DNA from: CAZSAL01 sp964604825
Lineage (GTDB): Bacteria > Elusimicrobiota > Elusimicrobia > 2-01-FULL-59-12
NCBI GenBank assembly: GCA_964604825.1
Contig: CAZSAL010000082.1
Location: 1 to 6,244 of the forward strand
Direction: 5' to 3'
DNA: 6,244 nt
Both the position numbers and the translations under genes were made by a program. Below are positions 5,041 to 6,244 of the stretch, piece by piece. The notes below the pieces were generated by a model. It did not search any database, was not told the origin of the DNA, and saw only the letters and a list, made by a program, of their open reading frames with translations. The first letter of the stretch is position 1. Each line of letters begins with the position of its first letter.

Positions 5041-6195
5041 ATGGTGATTACCGCCGAGAAATCGATTCAGGAGTTTGCCGAAGAAAACCGAACAACGCTC
5101 AAGACACCCTACTATTTGATCGACGAGTCCCGACTCGCTAAAAACCTCGAAAAAATAGACCGCGTGCGCGAAAAGTCCGGCGCCAAATCCGTCCTGGCCC
5201 TGAAATGTTTCTCCACCTGGTCGGTGTTTGATCTCATGCGCCAGCACATGGATGGCACAACCTCCAGCTCACTGTACGAGGCGCGTCTCGGCCATGAGAA
5301 ATTCGGTAAAGAAGTGCATGCCTACAGCGTGGCCTTTTCCGAAGAAGACATTAAAGGTGTTCTCCCTTTCGCCACCAAGATTATTTTCAATTCCGTTTCG
5401 CAGCTGAAGCGTTTTTACCCGACAGTGAAGGGAACGCCTGTGGGTTTGCGCGTGAACCCCGGCGTAAGCCATTCCGATTTTGATCTCGCCGATCCGGCGC
5501 GCAAATGCTGCCGGCTCGGGGCGATCGATATGAAGGAAATTCAGGAGGTCTCAGCTCTCTTAAACGGCGTGATGTTTCACTGCAATTGTGAAAACGACAA
5601 TTTCGAGGCCTTCGGCGCGCTCCTCGATCGGGTTGGCAAAACCTACGGACTACTTTTGAAAAGAATGAAGTGGGTTTCTCTCGGCGGTGGGATCTATTTC
5701 ACCAAGGATGGCTATCCTTTAGATGCGTTCTGCGATCGGCTGACTGCCTTTTCAAAGGAATTTGACGTTCAGGTGTATTTGGAGCCGGGAGAGGCGGCCA
5801 TCACCCGTTCCGGCTATCTTGTCACGCAGGTCCTGGACATCGTTCACAATCAGATGGACATCGCCATCGTAGACGCGGCGGTCGAAACACACATGCTTGA
5901 TTTATTGATTTATCGTACAGATGCTAAAATTGAGACCGCTCCGAAGGACGGTTTTAAGTACAGAGTGGCGGGGCGCACCTGCCTGGCCGGTGACGAGTTT
6001 GGCACGTTTTATTTTCCAGAGAAGCTCCAGGTGGGCAGTCTCATTCCCTTCGCGGATGCGGCGGGCTACACCAGGGTGAAGAAGAACTGGTTTAACGGAG
6101 TCCCGATGCCGTCAATTGTCGTGCGGCGTCTGGATGGCCGAGTTGATGTCGTTAAGACGTTCGGTTACGAAGATTACCTGAACAGCTTATCCTAG
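5041..6195 (+). CDS. nspC: Carboxynorspermidine/carboxyspermidine decarboxylase
   Basis: NspC is a cytoplasmic PLP enzyme of the alanine racemase-like fold (fold type III). It decarboxylates carboxynorspermidine to norspermidine, or carboxyspermidine to spermidine, the last step of the aspartate-semialdehyde polyamine route. The 384-residue product has the family signature: TPYYLIDESRL (22-32), the PLP Schiff-base lysine K55 in LALKCFSTWSVFDLMR, GTTSSSLYEARLG, HCNCEN (180-185), the phosphate-binding GGG (215-217), EPGEA (248-252), and C314/D318 in RTCLAGDEFG near the C-terminal active-site face. The end FNGVPMPSIVV is also typical. About 20 residues precede the usual KTPYYLID start, a small N-terminal extension. 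ATG 5041 is chosen because the promoter abuts it. A strong AGGGAGG follows the stop and serves the next gene, supporting an operon with the synthase. Which polyamine is made cannot be told from sequence. Confidence 0.93.
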   Translation: MVITAEKSIQEFAEENRTTLKTPYYLIDESRLAKNLEKIDRVREKSGAKSVLALKCFSTWSVFDLMRQHMDGTTSSSLYEARLGHEKFGKEVHAYSVAFSEEDIKGVLPFATKIIFNSVSQLKRFYPTVKGTPVGLRVNPGVSHSDFDLADPARKCCRLGAIDMKEIQEVSALLNGVMFHCNCENDNFEAFGALLDRVGKTYGLLLKRMKWVSLGGGIYFTKDGYPLDAFCDRLTAFSKEFDVQVYLEPGEAAITRSGYLVTQVLDIVHNQMDIAIVDAAVETHMLDLLIYRTDAKIETAPKDGFKYRVAGRTCLAGDEFGTFYFPEKLQVGSLIPFADAAGYTRVKKNWFNGVPMPSIVVRRLDGRVDVVKTFGYEDYLNSLS

Positions 6196-6200
6196 GGAGG
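6194..6200 (+). promoter_or_regulatory. Shine-Dalgarno of the gene starting at 6212
   Basis: AGGGAGG overlaps the last two bases of the nspC stop codon and lies 11 nt before ATG 6212. The spacing is a little long but the match is strong, and no closer start codon is in a usable frame. This couples the next gene to nspC, in contrast to nspC itself, which has no ribosome site. Confidence 0.7.
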
Positions 6201-6211
6201 ATATAGTTCGA

Positions 6212-6244
6212 ATGAAATCCAACGTTCTGATTGTCGGCGCCGGA
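6212..6244 (+). CDS. Start of a Rossmann-fold dehydrogenase, probably carboxynorspermidine synthase (3' end outside window)
   Basis: Only 11 codons are visible: MKSNVLIVGAG. This is a first beta strand running into a GxG dinucleotide-binding turn, as at the start of saccharopine dehydrogenase-like proteins. Its position 16 nt after nspC, with a strong ribosome site, fits carboxynorspermidine synthase (carboxynorspermidine dehydrogenase), which commonly neighbours nspC. That enzyme uses NADPH to condense aspartate semialdehyde with diaminopropane or putrescine, giving the NspC substrate. The Rossmann start is seen; the specific identity is inferred mainly from context. An unrelated NAD(P)- or FAD-binding protein would begin similarly. 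Confidence 0.65.
   Translation, partial: MKSNVLIVGAG

Noticed and set aside
4612..5247. A 211-codon open frame on the minus strand
   Set aside because: It lies antisense across the metallopeptidase C-terminus and the nspC N-terminus, both well supported, and its translation resembles no protein family.

Overview
This is a moderately GC-rich bacterial chromosomal window with no rRNA, tRNA, CRISPR array or intact transposase. The organism is probably Gram-negative-like: it encodes an exported protein with a signal peptide, makes polyamines by the carboxy(nor)spermidine route, and carries the CCCTCTCCC/GGGAGAGGG class of palindromic repeat that is scattered through many environmental bacteria. 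The sequence alone does not fix the phylum.

Layout, left to right. (1) 1-598, plus: the 3' part of an unrecognised protein gene cut by the window edge. (2) 718-1632, plus: an NmrA-like atypical short-chain dehydrogenase with a very strong Shine-Dalgarno that decides its start, and a 14-bp palindrome just upstream. (3) 1633-1897: a gap between convergent genes holding inverted and tandem repeats and a 13-codon ORF behind a strong ribosome site, perhaps a mobile-element remnant. (4) 1898-3895, minus: an S9-family serine peptidase whose frame is interrupted, without being broken, by two palindromic repeat elements of one family. (5) about 3931-5028, plus, head-to-head with the peptidase: an exported protein with an HEXXH motif and a downstream ExxAY, probably a zinc metallopeptidase of unrecognised family. 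(6) 5041-6195, plus: carboxynorspermidine/carboxyspermidine decarboxylase (nspC). (7) 6212 to the right edge: the first 11 codons of a Rossmann-fold protein, most likely the partner carboxynorspermidine synthase.

How the genes fit together. nspC and the gene starting at 6212 look like a two-gene polyamine operon: the synthase would reductively condense aspartate semialdehyde with a diamine, and NspC would decarboxylate the product to norspermidine or spermidine. A TGaTATAAT extended -10 box begins on the stop codon of the preceding gene and ends 6 nt before the nspC ATG, so nspC is predicted to be transcribed from its own promoter as a leaderless mRNA. The S9 peptidase has a similarly placed -10-like box 6 nt before its GTG start. 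The most unusual structure is the pair of related palindromic elements inserted in opposite orientations in the peptidase gene. Both are translated in frame and add about 53 residues of Pro/Gly/Arg-rich peptide while the catalytic triad stays intact.
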